DNA of 64,000 bases from Acinetobacter oleivorans DR1 (GCF_000196795.1 NC_014259.1:310001-374000), one strand, 5' to 3'. Positions 37,267 to 46,097 are shown, counted from the first letter of the stretch. The notes: generated by a model not told the origin, from the letters alone. Translations and numbers: made by a program.

Positions 37267-38895
37267 ATGCAAATATTCTTCCTATTCCTCGCTGCAATTC
37301 TGTTAGGTTTTGCATGGTTATCTCCATTTCACTATAGCCCTTGGGTCATGTTCTCTAGTGAAGTGAGTACTTTTGGGGCTGGATTATGCGTATTAGCCGC
37401 CTTAATTCAACAAAATATAAAAATTCCCAGAGCACAGCTATTGTTGCTGCCATTTAGTTTAATTCCGATAGTGCAGTGGAGTTTTGGTTTAGTTTTTGAT
37501 CTGAGCACAGCCTTATTAAGTTCATTTTACTTGCTAGGTTTTTGGTTTATGGTCTTGGCTGGTTACAACTTATCTTTAGATCAACAAAAGCGTGATCAAA
37601 TCTTTTCGGGTTTTAGTTTACTCGTAATTATTGTATCTATTGGCACTAGCTTTATTGCAATTTGCCAATGGTTGAATATCGAGTCTTATATTCCTTATGT
37701 GCTTAAGTTGCTAGGTAATCGTCCTTACGGTAATTTTGGCCAACCTAATAATATGGCAACCTTTTTAATTATTGGATTATTAGGATGTTTGTATTTATAT
37801 GAAAAGAATAAAGTAACAATCTGGTTGTTACTACCTTCAGCACTGATTATTTTGTTCGCGGTTGCATTGAGTCAATCACGCACCTCATGGATTGTTTTCC
37901 CATTTTTATTCGTCTATTGGCTGATTAAGCAATTTAAACAGCAAAAACGTTTTGGATTTATTCAAAGCCTTTTGTGGTGTGTGGGTTTTTTTGTAGTTGC
38001 AGGGGAAATTCTACCCATTGTAACGAATCTAATTGAAGCATGGTCTAGTACAAATGTAACCGAAGCAAGCACTTTGGTGGAACGAGCAAGCTCTGGGTAT
38101 TTGCGTTTTAATATCTGGTCGCAAATGTTGCTTGCTGTGCAGCAGCACCCTTGGTTGGGATATGGCTGGAATCAAACCAGTGTGGCACAAATTACTGTTT
38201 ATCCTGCTTTTCCGACAGGAGAGTGGACGACTAGTGCCCATAATGTATTGCTTGATTTAATTATTTGGAATGGCATTCCATTAGCTGCTGTAATCATTGC
38301 TTACTTTACGTGTTGGTTCCTTTGGCTGAATCAACAAGCTAAAAATACCATCTCGATTGTAGCGATTATGATGGTATGTACCGTGCTTACTCATGCCATG
38401 TTAGAGTTCCCACAGCGCTATGCTTATTTCTTACTTACTTGTGGTTTTTTACTTGGTGTTATTCAAGCACAGAGTCCAGTACTCAAAGGAATTGTGCTTA
38501 ATAAACAACTTTTCCGCTTAATATGGGTTACAAGTTTACTACTGATTATTGCGATTTTACGTGATTACAATGTGTATGTTCTAAATAGTAATTTGCTTTT
38601 TAATAATAAGCGTCCAAATGCTGAATTTATGGGAAGCAGTAAGATTTTTGTTTTAACGCAATTTGAAGAGCGTTTAAAATGGATTGAACTTAATTCTGAA
38701 ACTGCATTACCCGAAGCTGACTTAGTTCATTGGGAAAATTTCGTAAAGAATAAACCTACTCCCTATAACTTACGTAAATATGCAAAATTACTAGCTTATA
38801 ATGGAAAAGTAGAGCAAGCAGAGCAGCAAATATTTATTTTACAGCATCTCTATAAGCAAAAAATAACGCTACCAGAGTTATTAAAAGAAAAGTAA
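37267..38895 (+). CDS. pglS: PglL/PglS-like O-oligosaccharyltransferase
   Basis: A 542-residue polytopic enzyme with about eleven to twelve hydrophobic helices and a soluble C-terminal tail. It carries the Wzy_C/PglL hallmark GNRPYGNFGQPNNMATFLI (about residues 155-173) and a large periplasmic loop with WLGYGWNQTSVAQ and TSAHNVLLDLIIWNG (about 297-338). Such enzymes move lipid-linked glycan en bloc to serine. Its place two genes after the pilin suggests it is the pilin-dedicated enzyme (PglS, earlier PglL-ComP), not the general PglL or TfpO. The family is secure; the PglS assignment is inference from context and the pilin sequon. Confidence 0.78.
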   Translation: MQIFFLFLAAILLGFAWLSPFHYSPWVMFSSEVSTFGAGLCVLAALIQQNIKIPRAQLLLLPFSLIPIVQWSFGLVFDLSTALLSSFYLLGFWFMVLAGYNLSLDQQKRDQIFSGFSLLVIIVSIGTSFIAICQWLNIESYIPYVLKLLGNRPYGNFGQPNNMATFLIIGLLGCLYLYEKNKVTIWLLLPSALIILFAVALSQSRTSWIVFPFLFVYWLIKQFKQQKRFGFIQSLLWCVGFFVVAGEILPIVTNLIEAWSSTNVTEASTLVERASSGYLRFNIWSQMLLAVQQHPWLGYGWNQTSVAQITVYPAFPTGEWTTSAHNVLLDLIIWNGIPLAAVIIAYFTCWFLWLNQQAKNTISIVAIMMVCTVLTHAMLEFPQRYAYFLLTCGFLLGVIQAQSPVLKGIVLNKQLFRLIWVTSLLLIIAILRDYNVYVLNSNLLFNNKRPNAEFMGSSKIFVLTQFEERLKWIELNSETALPEADLVHWENFVKNKPTPYNLRKYAKLLAYNGKVEQAEQQIFILQHLYKQKITLPELLKEK

Positions 38896-38896
38896 T

Positions 38897-38931
38897 AAAA
38901 AAATCCCCTTGTATTCAAGGGGATTTTTTTT
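38897..38931. terminator. Bidirectional terminator between pglS and bfr
   Basis: AATCCCCTTG and CAAGGGGATT form a stem with a TATT loop. It is flanked by A-run and T-run, and serves both converging genes. Confidence 0.9.
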
Positions 38932-38939
38932 ATGAGAAA

Positions 38940-39404
38940 TTACATTTGACTCTGGATGTAATTTTCAATACCAACGCTGCCGATAAGGTCAATTTGGGTA
39001 TCTAACCAGTCCCAATATTCTTCTTCTTTTTCTAAAATTTCTTGAACAAGATCACGAGTCACATAGTCTTGTTCTGTTTCAGCGAGTGCAACTGCTTTTT
39101 GAATCGCTTCTATATTTTCTTTCACTTTACGAATGTCACATTGCAGAACTTCTTCTGTATGTTGACCAATATAAAGTTTGCCTAAGTGCTGAAGATTAGG
39201 TAAACCTTCCAAGAATAAAATACGTTCAATAATTTTGTCTGCATGCTTCATTTGGCGAATGGATTCTTTATATTCAGCAGAGCCAAGCTGCTCAATTCCC
39301 CAATCATTAAACATGCGTGAATGCAAAAAGTATTGATTAATTGCAGTTAGATGATGATACAGCACTTGGTTGAGCTGATTAATGACATCACGATTGCCTT
39401 TCAT
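38940..39404 (-). CDS. bfr: Bacterioferritin, heme-binding type with degenerate ferroxidase site
   Basis: A 154-residue iron-storage subunit with the Bfr core, including NQYFLHSRM (23-31), QMKHADKIIERILFLEGLPN (51-70) and the inter-subunit heme ligand Met52. Compared with E. coli Bfr numbering, the dinuclear-centre ligands are mostly lost: His18 for Glu, Gln51 for Glu, Val94 for Glu, and Tyr130 for His. Only His54 and Glu127 remain. It therefore probably contributes heme sites to a mixed shell with a second, ferroxidase-active Bfr encoded elsewhere. A 21-bp palindrome lies upstream, and bfd is the next gene upstream on the same strand. Confidence 0.93.
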   Translation of the reverse strand: MKGNRDVINQLNQVLYHHLTAINQYFLHSRMFNDWGIEQLGSAEYKESIRQMKHADKIIERILFLEGLPNLQHLGKLYIGQHTEEVLQCDIRKVKENIEAIQKAVALAETEQDYVTRDLVQEILEKEEEYWDWLDTQIDLIGSVGIENYIQSQM

Positions 39405-39427
39405 TGTAGCTACTCCAAAACAATTTC

Positions 39428-39448
39428 TGCCTTAATTCAATTAAGGCA
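39428..39448. promoter_or_regulatory. Perfect palindrome in the bfr upstream region
   Basis: TGCCTTAATT and AATTAAGGCA are perfect 10-bp arms around one base, 24-44 bp before the bfr start codon. It is not followed by a T-run toward bfr, so an operator or mRNA hairpin is more likely than a terminator. Confidence 0.5.
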
Positions 39449-39561
39449 ATCTATAAAACCATTCTAGTGAACAAACACTGATATGGCGAGTAATTTATAG
39501 AACAGCAAATGAAAATCGCAATCAAAAACAACACAATATTAGGAAAGGAGAGTTTCCAACC

Positions 39562-39610
39562 AAAAAAAACCGCTTGAATGAGGAACTATTAACGTTCCGC
39601 AAAAAGCGGT
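39562..39610 (-). terminator. Terminator downstream of bfd
   Basis: Nested hairpin: ACCGCTT / AAGCGGT outside and GGAAC / GTTCC inside. Read on the minus strand it ends in a run of eight T. It separates bfd from bfr, so the two are independently transcribed. Confidence 0.82.
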
Positions 39611-39649
39611 GGAGGAGCTAATAAATACTATTAAATTTTTATAAATCTT

Positions 39650-39844
39650 TTACGCAGCTACAGAAATACGAGCAGCGATTTCTGCTAATTCTTCATTAAT
39701 AATAGCACGTGCTTCTGGTGCACAGCGTCCACAGCAAGTACCAAGATCAAGCAAATCACGAATTTCGCGATAGCTTTCTGCGCCATTTTCAACAGCGTCT
39801 TTAATATCTTGATCGGTAATGCCACGACACAAGCAAACGTACAT
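39650..39844 (-). CDS. bfd: Bacterioferritin-associated ferredoxin
   Basis: A 64-residue 2Fe-2S protein that reduces heme in bacterioferritin and releases stored iron. The cluster ligands follow the Bfd pattern: C4 and C6 in YVCLCRGIT, and the C-C-G-R-C motif (C37 and C40) in LGTCCGRCAPEA. I use the ATG at 39844, where the conserved MYVCLCRG begins, instead of an in-frame TTG further upstream. The promoter carries a Fur box in its spacer, so expression should rise in iron starvation. It is divergent in regulation from bfr although adjacent. Confidence 0.92.
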   Translation of the reverse strand: MYVCLCRGITDQDIKDAVENGAESYREIRDLLDLGTCCGRCAPEARAIINEELAEIAARISVAA

Positions 39845-39869
39845 GGGAGTGATCCCCAAATATAAATGC

Positions 39870-39907
39870 GATAATTGATATTATTGATAATTATTATCGT
39901 TTGTCAA
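39870..39907 (-). promoter_or_regulatory. Fur-controlled promoter of bfd
   Basis: On the minus strand TTGACA (39902-39907) and TAATAT (39878-39883) are 18 nt apart. The spacer contains GATAATAATTATC (39886-39898), a GATAAT-N-ATTATC Fur core; another GATAAT lies at 39870. Fur-Fe would block polymerase binding directly. Confidence 0.75.
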
Positions 39908-39951
39908 TGAAATTCATTTAAAATCTCATTTATTATTATTGGGAATTTGGA

Positions 39952-40010
39952 TAAAAAAATACCACCTGAGCGGAAATCTGAGTTATGTTCAGATTTTATA
40001 CAAAGGTGGT
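39952..40010 (-). terminator. Nested-hairpin terminator after ridA
   Basis: ACCACCT (39961-39967) pairs with AGGTGGT (40004-40010), and AAATCTGA pairs with TCAGATTT inside. Read on the minus strand the structure is followed by ATTTTTTT. The branched form is larger than usual terminators. Confidence 0.75.
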
Positions 40011-40063
40011 TCATGATTTAGAGTTAAAAATTTAACGGAAAATATTTAATGTATTTCTATATC

Positions 40064-40447
40064 TTATTGATTAATAACTACAATACCATCCATTTCAACT
40101 AAAGCACCTTTTGGTAAACTTGCTACACCAAGAGCTGCACGTGCAGGATATGGTTGAGCAAAATATTCACCCATAATTTGGTTTACAAGTTGGAAGTTTG
40201 ATAAATCAGTTAGAAAAATATTGAGCTTGGCAATGTCTGCTAGAGAACCGCCGGCAGCTTCACAAACTGCTTTTAAATTATCAAATACACGGCGAATTTG
40301 AGCTTCAATACCTTCTACAAGTTCCATACTGTATGGGTCTAAACCAATTTGCCCTGAAAGATATAATGTATTATCTACTAAAATGGCTTGAGAGTATGTG
40401 CCGATAGCAGCAGGGGCATTTTCAGTATGAATTACTTGGCGGGACAT
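40064..40447 (-). CDS. ridA: RidA-family reactive imine deaminase
   Basis: A 127-residue trimeric enzyme that hydrolyses reactive 2-aminoacrylate/imine intermediates, protecting PLP enzymes. Family landmarks are [21 protein letters not shown] (split as IGTYSQAIL and [11 protein letters not shown]), the substrate-carboxylate arginine in [19 protein letters not shown] (about 101-119), and the final glutamate VEMDGIVV. The length is standard. It lies directly downstream of spoT on the same strand with a 144-bp gap, the same neighbourhood as yjgF-like genes elsewhere. The specific in vivo imine is not readable. Confidence 0.93.
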   Translation of the reverse strand: MSRQVIHTENAPAAIGTYSQAILVDNTLYLSGQIGLDPYSMELVEGIEAQIRRVFDNLKAVCEAAGGSLADIAKLNIFLTDLSNFQLVNQIMGEYFAQPYPARAALGVASLPKGALVEMDGIVVINQ

Positions 40448-40591
40448 TTGGTTCTCCTTGATTAAATCTCATTTCATCATAATCGATGATCGCTTTGGAC
40501 AAAAGTATCATCGATTTAATTGATTAAGTGGATTTGGAAAGTTTGATTTTGTTAAAGAAACATAAATCTGACCAATAGCCCTTGTAAAGAC

Positions 40592-42697
40592 TTAGCTTAC
40601 TTTTGAAATTTCCATCTGTGGATTAGGCGCATCCAAACGCTCAATGCGCGGAAAACCATAATGCATACGTAAGTCACGGATGACTTTTGCAATATGTTTA
40701 CGGTTGTTCACCACAATATTAACAAAAGTTCTTTGCTCATTTGAGTGAACCATTTCTACCCCTGCATTGTTTTTACGGCATTGATAGATCAGGTCTGATA
40801 CCTGTTCATCATTCATTGCCATTTCTATAGCGAGATAGGCTGTAAAACGAACATCGTCTACGTCATCTGCTTTCCATTGAAGCGGCATAATATTTTCAGG
40901 ATGTAGATGTTGTTCATGTAGCAAGTTATGGCAACGGATACGATGCACAATTAACCCACGACGTGTTAAATGCCCTTGAATTGGGTCACCCAAAACTGGA
41001 TTACAGCAATGCGCATATTTAACGTCGATACCTTCAGTACTTTGAATGAGTCGATCTGAATTTTCCACTTGTGGATGCTTATCATGAGCAAATAAGTGAT
41101 TAGCTACAAGTTGAGGTAGTAGGTCGCCAACCGCAATTTGTTCAAACAACGTATTTTTATTATCGATGTGGCGCCATTGAAGTAAATCTAACCAGTCGGC
41201 TTCAGAGAGATCGTTAATCGAACGGTTAAAGAGTTTCAGTGCTCGAGAAAGTGCTTGAGCACCGACTAAACGTTGTTCTTCAATATCTTGATCTTTAAGG
41301 ACATGCTGTAAGGCACGGCGAGCTTTTTGAGTGTTAATAAAACTTAACCAGTCTGGGTTTGGTGTTGCTAAAACATCCGTAATAACTTCAATAACCTGAC
41401 CGCTGATTAATGGTGTAGACAGTGGTTTAATCTCGCCATCTACTTTTGCACCAACGGCATGGTTACCTAAAAATAAACTGGCTGAATAAGCAAAATCAAC
41501 TACGGTAGCACCTTGTGGTAACTCGTGGAGCTGGCCATGCGGAGTGTAAACCCAAATTTTTTCTTGATGTAAGTAATCTAGTAAATCATTGAAGGTCGTT
41601 TTTGCACATTCTCCATCGATCAGCGTATTCAGATTTTGCATTGAAGCCTGAATAGCTGAACGACAAGTTTGCGGTGCATTTTCACCAAGCACTACCCCAA
41701 AGCGAGCAGCTTTACGCATAAGCTCGGTTTGAATGGTAAGAGAGAGAGTAGTTTTTTCGCCTTTTAGCTTAATTAATAAAGACTGGTTGCCACCTGGTAG
41801 CGGACGACGGATATGGTCTTGATATTGAATGACCTGAAAGTTTTCTCTTAAAGCATCAACTAGGCGGTCACAGTCGGCAATTGATTGTAAAACGATTTCA
41901 AAAGCATGGCTGTGGGTAAGCTCTTGTAGATCCATCTCATTTTTAACGAAATGGCGTAATAATTCGATATTGTTATTTTTCTTTTTAATGCGGCCTTGAA
42001 TATGATAATTATGAAGAAGTTCAGCGAGGTTTTGTTCCCAGATGCTTTGATATTTACATCGCTCTGGTTTGGTTAGACGTAGTGCATTTTGCACGTTATC
42101 AAACATATCAAGATCAAGATTTTGATAACAAAGATTTTCTAGATTATCCCCCATTTCATTCATGCCGACTAATCTTGCCATTGGCACAAAGATATCAAGA
42201 GTTTCTTGAGCAATACGAGCGCGTTTATCTGGACGCAAAGCACCTAGAGTTGTCATATTATGATAGCGGTCGGCTAATTTAATAATAATGACACGTGGGT
42301 CCTGTAGGGTCGCTTGCAAGATTTTTCTAAATGAGGCGGCCTTGTTATATTCTTTATCACTGGATTGGCTAAGTTTGGTTACACCGTCTACCAGCTCGGC
42401 AACTGTCAGGCCAAATTTTTCAGTAATATCTTCTTTTGTATATTGAGTATCTTCAATAACATCATGCAAAAGAGCTGCCATTAAGGTTTCAGCATCTAAA
42501 CGCATGTTCGCAAGAATACAGCTGACAGCAATTGGATGCAGAATGTAGGGTTCACCACTTTTACGTGTAATGCCAGTATGCGCTAGATCGGCAAAATCAC
42601 AGGCAGCAAGCACTTTCTCGACCTCACTTACCGATAAGTAAGGGTCGATAATCAATTTAAGCTGTTGCTTGGCTTGGCTGACCTCTTCGCCTGGCAT
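40592..42697 (-). CDS. spoT: SpoT-type (p)ppGpp hydrolase with degenerate synthetase domain
   Basis: A 701-residue Rel/Spo homologue. The N-terminal HD hydrolase half looks intact: HTGITRKSGEPYILHP, LLHDVIEDTQYT (HD pair near residues 78-79) and LADRYHNMTTLG. The synthetase half is eroded: the family's RPKHIYSIYRK, YDLLAIR, YQSLH and EIQIRT blocks are replaced by divergent sequence such as GGNQSLLIKL and LSLTIQTELM. TGS (about 385-445), zinc-finger (YAHCCNPVLGDPIQGHLT) and ACT domains follow. I recall A. baumannii SpoT described as a monofunctional hydrolase, which fits. It lies downstream of rpoZ. Confidence 0.93.
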   Translation of the reverse strand: MPGEEVSQAKQQLKLIIDPYLSVSEVEKVLAACDFADLAHTGITRKSGEPYILHPIAVSCILANMRLDAETLMAALLHDVIEDTQYTKEDITEKFGLTVAELVDGVTKLSQSSDKEYNKAASFRKILQATLQDPRVIIIKLADRYHNMTTLGALRPDKRARIAQETLDIFVPMARLVGMNEMGDNLENLCYQNLDLDMFDNVQNALRLTKPERCKYQSIWEQNLAELLHNYHIQGRIKKKNNNIELLRHFVKNEMDLQELTHSHAFEIVLQSIADCDRLVDALRENFQVIQYQDHIRRPLPGGNQSLLIKLKGEKTTLSLTIQTELMRKAARFGVVLGENAPQTCRSAIQASMQNLNTLIDGECAKTTFNDLLDYLHQEKIWVYTPHGQLHELPQGATVVDFAYSASLFLGNHAVGAKVDGEIKPLSTPLISGQVIEVITDVLATPNPDWLSFINTQKARRALQHVLKDQDIEEQRLVGAQALSRALKLFNRSINDLSEADWLDLLQWRHIDNKNTLFEQIAVGDLLPQLVANHLFAHDKHPQVENSDRLIQSTEGIDVKYAHCCNPVLGDPIQGHLTRRGLIVHRIRCHNLLHEQHLHPENIMPLQWKADDVDDVRFTAYLAIEMAMNDEQVSDLIYQCRKNNAGVEMVHSNEQRTFVNIVVNNRKHIAKVIRDLRMHYGFPRIERLDAPNPQMEISKVS

Positions 42698-42854
42698 AAA
42701 TCACCCTTTTTCCTAATACTGAAAAACTAAATCTATCTACTTCTTAATGAAAAGCATATTGCGGAACTTGTCAATTTTTTCATTTGAAAAAGTGTATTTT
42801 TTTTTCAATGAAAATAATTGCTTTTTTCAATATCTTTAAATTCAAGACAAAGCC

Positions 42855-42895
42855 AAATAAAAAACCACCGCAGAAAAACGATGGTTTTTTTATGA
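42855..42895 (-). terminator. Weak terminator between rpoZ and spoT
   Basis: ACCACCG and CGATGGT form an imperfect stem around CAGAAAAA, with A-run and T-run outside. Partial read-through from rpoZ into spoT is likely. Confidence 0.5.
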
Positions 42896-42906
42896 AACAG
42901 AATTAA

Positions 42907-43185
42907 TTAGAAAGAAAAACCTTCTAAATTCAAGCTGTTTGTAGAAAGAGCAAGATCAAGACTAGAAGTTTGATAATCTTGTTCACGTTGCTTAAGAATT
43001 TCTTTCGTAACGTGCCCTGCCGCGATTTCACGCAAAGAAACTACAGTCGGTTTGTCGTTATCCCATTCTACAGTTGGCTCCATGCCTTGACGTGCCAATT
43101 GACGAGCACGTTTACTTGCAACGAGCACAAGCTCAAAACGGTTGTCTACATGATCTAAACAATCTTCAACGGTGACGCGTGCCAT
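42907..43185 (-). CDS. rpoZ: RNA polymerase omega subunit
   Basis: Small RNA polymerase subunit that assists beta-prime folding and forms part of a ppGpp site with beta-prime. The 92 residues start [30 protein letters not shown], matching omega through the conserved core ending near IAAGHVT (52-58). The tail is divergent. The order gmk-rpoZ-spoT on one strand is the conserved stringent-response neighbourhood of gammaproteobacteria. Confidence 0.96.
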   Translation of the reverse strand: MARVTVEDCLDHVDNRFELVLVASKRARQLARQGMEPTVEWDNDKPTVVSLREIAAGHVTKEILKQREQDYQTSSLDLALSTNSLNLEGFSF

Positions 43186-43257
43186 AAAAGTTCTCGTTTT
43201 GGAATGGTGAATTTGAACAGACTAAACAGTATAAAAGGCTTTCGATCTAGACTCAAG

Positions 43258-43887
43258 TTATTCCTGTTTTGGTTGAGGAGTAATCAAGTCTTGAATTAAT
43301 GTTTGATAACGTTTCGCTTGCTGAGATAGCACTAGACGGTTTGCTGTGATCACAGCTTCAATCTCATGTAAGGCTTTATTAAAGTCATCATTAATAATGA
43401 TGTAATCAAAGTTCGTATAATGCTGCATATCTTCAACTGCACAGCTTAAACGATGTTCAATGACTTCAACTGAGTCTGTGCCGCGATTAGATAAACGCTG
43501 ACGAAGGTCAAACTGTGTTGGCGGTAAAATAAATATTTGCTTGGATTCAGGAAAAAGTTTGCGTACTTGCTCTGCACCTTGCCAATCAATTTCAAGTAGA
43601 ACATCGTGTCCTTGAGCTAACTGTTGTTTTACAGTTGCTTGAGAAGTGCCATAGTAATTACCAAATACTTCAGCGTATTCAATAAAACCGTCATGGTTGA
43701 CTTGGTCTAGAAATTCATCTTTTGTAGTGAAGTGATAGTGAACACCATCTAATTCACCGGGACGTTGACCTCGGGTAGTATGTGAGACTGAAACATGTAA
43801 ATTGCTCACACGGTCAAGCAGGGCTTTCACCAAAGATGTTTTGCCCGTTCCTGATGCAGCAGAAACGACAAACAATAGACCCGACAT
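43258..43887 (-). CDS. gmk: Guanylate kinase
   Basis: Phosphorylates GMP to GDP with ATP. I place the start at the ATG 43887 (MSGLLFVVSAASGTGKTSL), with AGGA 8-11 nt upstream, giving 209 residues; the reading frame is open 78 bp further but that extension is not family-like. The P-loop is ASGTGKTSL (11-19) and the GMP site includes SHTTRGQRPGELDGVHY (35-51). The length is typical. It is first in the gmk-rpoZ-spoT unit and divergent from ispH. Confidence 0.96.
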   Translation of the reverse strand: MSGLLFVVSAASGTGKTSLVKALLDRVSNLHVSVSHTTRGQRPGELDGVHYHFTTKDEFLDQVNHDGFIEYAEVFGNYYGTSQATVKQQLAQGHDVLLEIDWQGAEQVRKLFPESKQIFILPPTQFDLRQRLSNRGTDSVEVIEHRLSCAVEDMQHYTNFDYIIINDDFNKALHEIEAVITANRLVLSQQAKRYQTLIQDLITPQPKQE

Positions 43888-44009
43888 GATATTTTTCCTG
43901 ATATGATAAAATATCTTCGCTATTGTAGTGTACCGTGCGTTTAAACTGAATAGTTTTAATTGCAAATATTCAAGAGAAATTCCCCTGTTTTATTAATTTT
44001 GAGGCTGTT

Positions 44010-44960
44010 ATGGAAATTGTGTTAGCTAATCCGCGTGGTTTTTGTGCCGGTGTTGATCGAGCCATAGCAATCGTCAATCGGGCTTTAGAATGTTTTAACC
44101 CTCCTATTTATGTGCGTCATGAGGTTGTACACAATAAATTTGTGGTAGATGACTTACGTCAAAGAGGGGCGGTTTTTGTTGATGAACTAGATCAGGTTCC
44201 GGATGACTCAATTGTAATTTTTAGTGCTCACGGTGTTTCAAAAGCTGTTCAGCAAGAAGCGGAGCGCCGAGGTTTAAAAGTATTTGATGCAACTTGTCCT
44301 TTAGTTACTAAAGTTCATATTGAAGTGACTAAATATGCGCGTGAAGGTACTGAAGCCATTTTAATTGGTCATGAAGGACATCCAGAAGTTGAAGGAACAA
44401 TGGGCCAATATGATAAATTGAAGGGTGGTGAGATTTATCTGGTTGAAGATGAAGCTGATGTTGCTGCGCTTGCAGTTAGACATCCTGAAAAACTTGCATT
44501 TGTAACTCAAACAACTTTATCTATTGATGATACGGCTAAAGTTATTGATGCTTTGCGTGCAAAATTCCCTCATATTCAGGGGCCGCGTAAAGATGATATT
44601 TGCTACGCTACTCAAAACAGACAAGATGCTGTACGTGACTTGGCTGAACAGTGTGATGTGGTATTAGTTGTAGGCTCGCCTAATTCGTCAAATTCAAATC
44701 GTTTACGTGAGCTTGCAGAGCGTATGGGTAAGGCGGCTTACCTTGTAGATAATGCTGATCAGTTAGAACAGTCATGGTTCAATGAGACTTGTAAAATTGG
44801 TGTGACAGCGGGTGCTTCAGCACCAGAAATTCTAATTAAGCAAGTGATTCAACGTTTACAAGATTGGGGCGCGCAAGCACCTAAAGAATTAGATGGACGT
44901 GAAGAGAATATAACCTTTAGCCTTCCTAAAGAATTACGTATTCATGTGACTCAAGCATAA
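44010..44960 (+). CDS. ispH: 4-hydroxy-3-methylbut-2-enyl diphosphate reductase
   Basis: Last enzyme of the MEP isoprenoid pathway, an iron-sulfur protein forming IPP and DMAPP. The 316 residues carry the three cluster cysteines: Cys12 in [13 protein letters not shown], Cys96 in [12 protein letters not shown] and a third in [11 protein letters not shown] near 197. Further family marks are VRHEVVHNK, the [14 protein letters not shown] loop and [12 protein letters not shown]. It is divergent from gmk and has its own terminator. Confidence 0.97.
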   Translation: MEIVLANPRGFCAGVDRAIAIVNRALECFNPPIYVRHEVVHNKFVVDDLRQRGAVFVDELDQVPDDSIVIFSAHGVSKAVQQEAERRGLKVFDATCPLVTKVHIEVTKYAREGTEAILIGHEGHPEVEGTMGQYDKLKGGEIYLVEDEADVAALAVRHPEKLAFVTQTTLSIDDTAKVIDALRAKFPHIQGPRKDDICYATQNRQDAVRDLAEQCDVVLVVGSPNSSNSNRLRELAERMGKAAYLVDNADQLEQSWFNETCKIGVTAGASAPEILIKQVIQRLQDWGAQAPKELDGREENITFSLPKELRIHVTQA

Positions 44961-44999
44961 AGTGTGACTTATTTAACATACTGATTTTAAAATAGTAAA

Positions 45000-45037
45000 A
45001 CAGATAATTGTTGATATGACAGTTATCTGTTTTTTTA
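45000..45037 (+). terminator. Terminator after ispH
   Basis: ACAGATAA and TTATCTGT pair over a 15-nt loop, followed by a run of seven T. Confidence 0.75.
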
Positions 45038-45131
45038 TACCCTTCATCTGCTTTGTATTTGTTTTGTAAATCTAAACCGTAAAATTTAAATAATAAATAA
45101 AAAATTCTTAAGTTTATTTGGGGTTCTGGGG

Positions 45132-45578
45132 ATGAGGGGAATTATTCCGCAAGAAGGGTTCACCTTGGTTGAGCTTATGGTGACGATTATAGTAATGACC
45201 ATCATTGCGATGATGGCCGCACCGTCTTTTACTCAACTCATGGCTAAGCAAAAATTAAATGCAAATACGAGAGAGCTGATTTCTACCTTATCTCAAGGAC
45301 GTAACCAAGCTGTTTTATTAAGAACGAATGTTACTGTCCATTTAGGTGATGGAACGAATACAAATACAGATTTTTATTGGGAACCCACTTCAGGAAATCG
45401 AGTAACTGCACCTACATCTATAAGTAGTATTACCTTTGGTAGAGATGGGGCGTTAGTTTTAGGTATTTCAGCTGATACGGATTTTGTGATTTGTAATTCA
45501 ATCGCTAAAACTCAAAAATCTTTTGCATTAACCCGGATGGGAACTGTTTATTCAAAAAATGATGGAACTTGCTCATGA
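45132..45578 (+). CDS. fimT: Minor pilin FimT/GspH-like
   Basis: A 148-residue prepilin-type protein. A short leader, MRGIIPQEG, is followed by the prepilin-peptidase motif G-FTLVELMVTIIVMTIIAMMA, with Glu at mature position 5. The C-terminal domain fits GspH/FimT, ending in a Cys-containing segment. Recent work on FimT links it to DNA binding during natural transformation in other species. It is first in a seven-gene operon of minor pilins and overlaps pilV by ATGA. Confidence 0.9.
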   Translation: MRGIIPQEGFTLVELMVTIIVMTIIAMMAAPSFTQLMAKQKLNANTRELISTLSQGRNQAVLLRTNVTVHLGDGTNTNTDFYWEPTSGNRVTAPTSISSITFGRDGALVLGISADTDFVICNSIAKTQKSFALTRMGTVYSKNDGTCS

Positions 45579-46096
45579 ATAAATATAACCAAAAGGGCAT
45601 AGGGATGATGGAAGTATTAGTTGCTTTGCTGATTCTTGCGATAGGGGTTCTAGGATTTACTGCATTGCAGTTAAGAGCCGTTGATGCCACCGATGAGGCT
45701 ATGAGTAAAATTCAAGCCATGAATCTTGCCAGAGATTTAGCTGAACGTATTCGTGTAAATAGGACTGCATTTAGTACCTATGGCGATAATTTAAATGCAA
45801 CAACACAAAGTACAACAGCGACTCCAGAATGTATTCAAACGACAAATACAACGCCATGTACTACGTCTGTTCAAATGGCAAATTATGATACGGCACAGGT
45901 TGTGAGTCAGGCAAATAATCTAGGAATGACGATTCGTTTACCTGACTGTCAGGTGAGTGGTACTCAAAACCGCAAGTGTGTCTATGTCGCATGGGGAAAA
46001 ACAAAAGCAATAAATAGTTCTACTGATTCAGATGCTTGTACGAATGGTGGTGCATATTTGCCTCAAGCAAAATGTGTCATCATGGAGTTATATTGA
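45575..46096 (+). CDS. pilV: Minor pilin PilV
   Basis: A 173-residue prepilin. The start ATG 45575 overlaps the fimT stop; an in-frame TTG two codons earlier is unlikely. The leader MNKYNQKG is cut before IGMMEVLVALLILAIGVLG, typical of PilV/GspI with Glu at +5. The mature part carries the PilV-type KIQAMNLARDLAERIRVNR (about 45-63) and four to five cysteines. It is part of the priming minor pilin complex at the pilus tip. Confidence 0.92.
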   Translation: MNKYNQKGIGMMEVLVALLILAIGVLGFTALQLRAVDATDEAMSKIQAMNLARDLAERIRVNRTAFSTYGDNLNATTQSTTATPECIQTTNTTPCTTSVQMANYDTAQVVSQANNLGMTIRLPDCQVSGTQNRKCVYVAWGKTKAINSSTDSDACTNGGAYLPQAKCVIMELY

Positions 46097-46097
46097 G

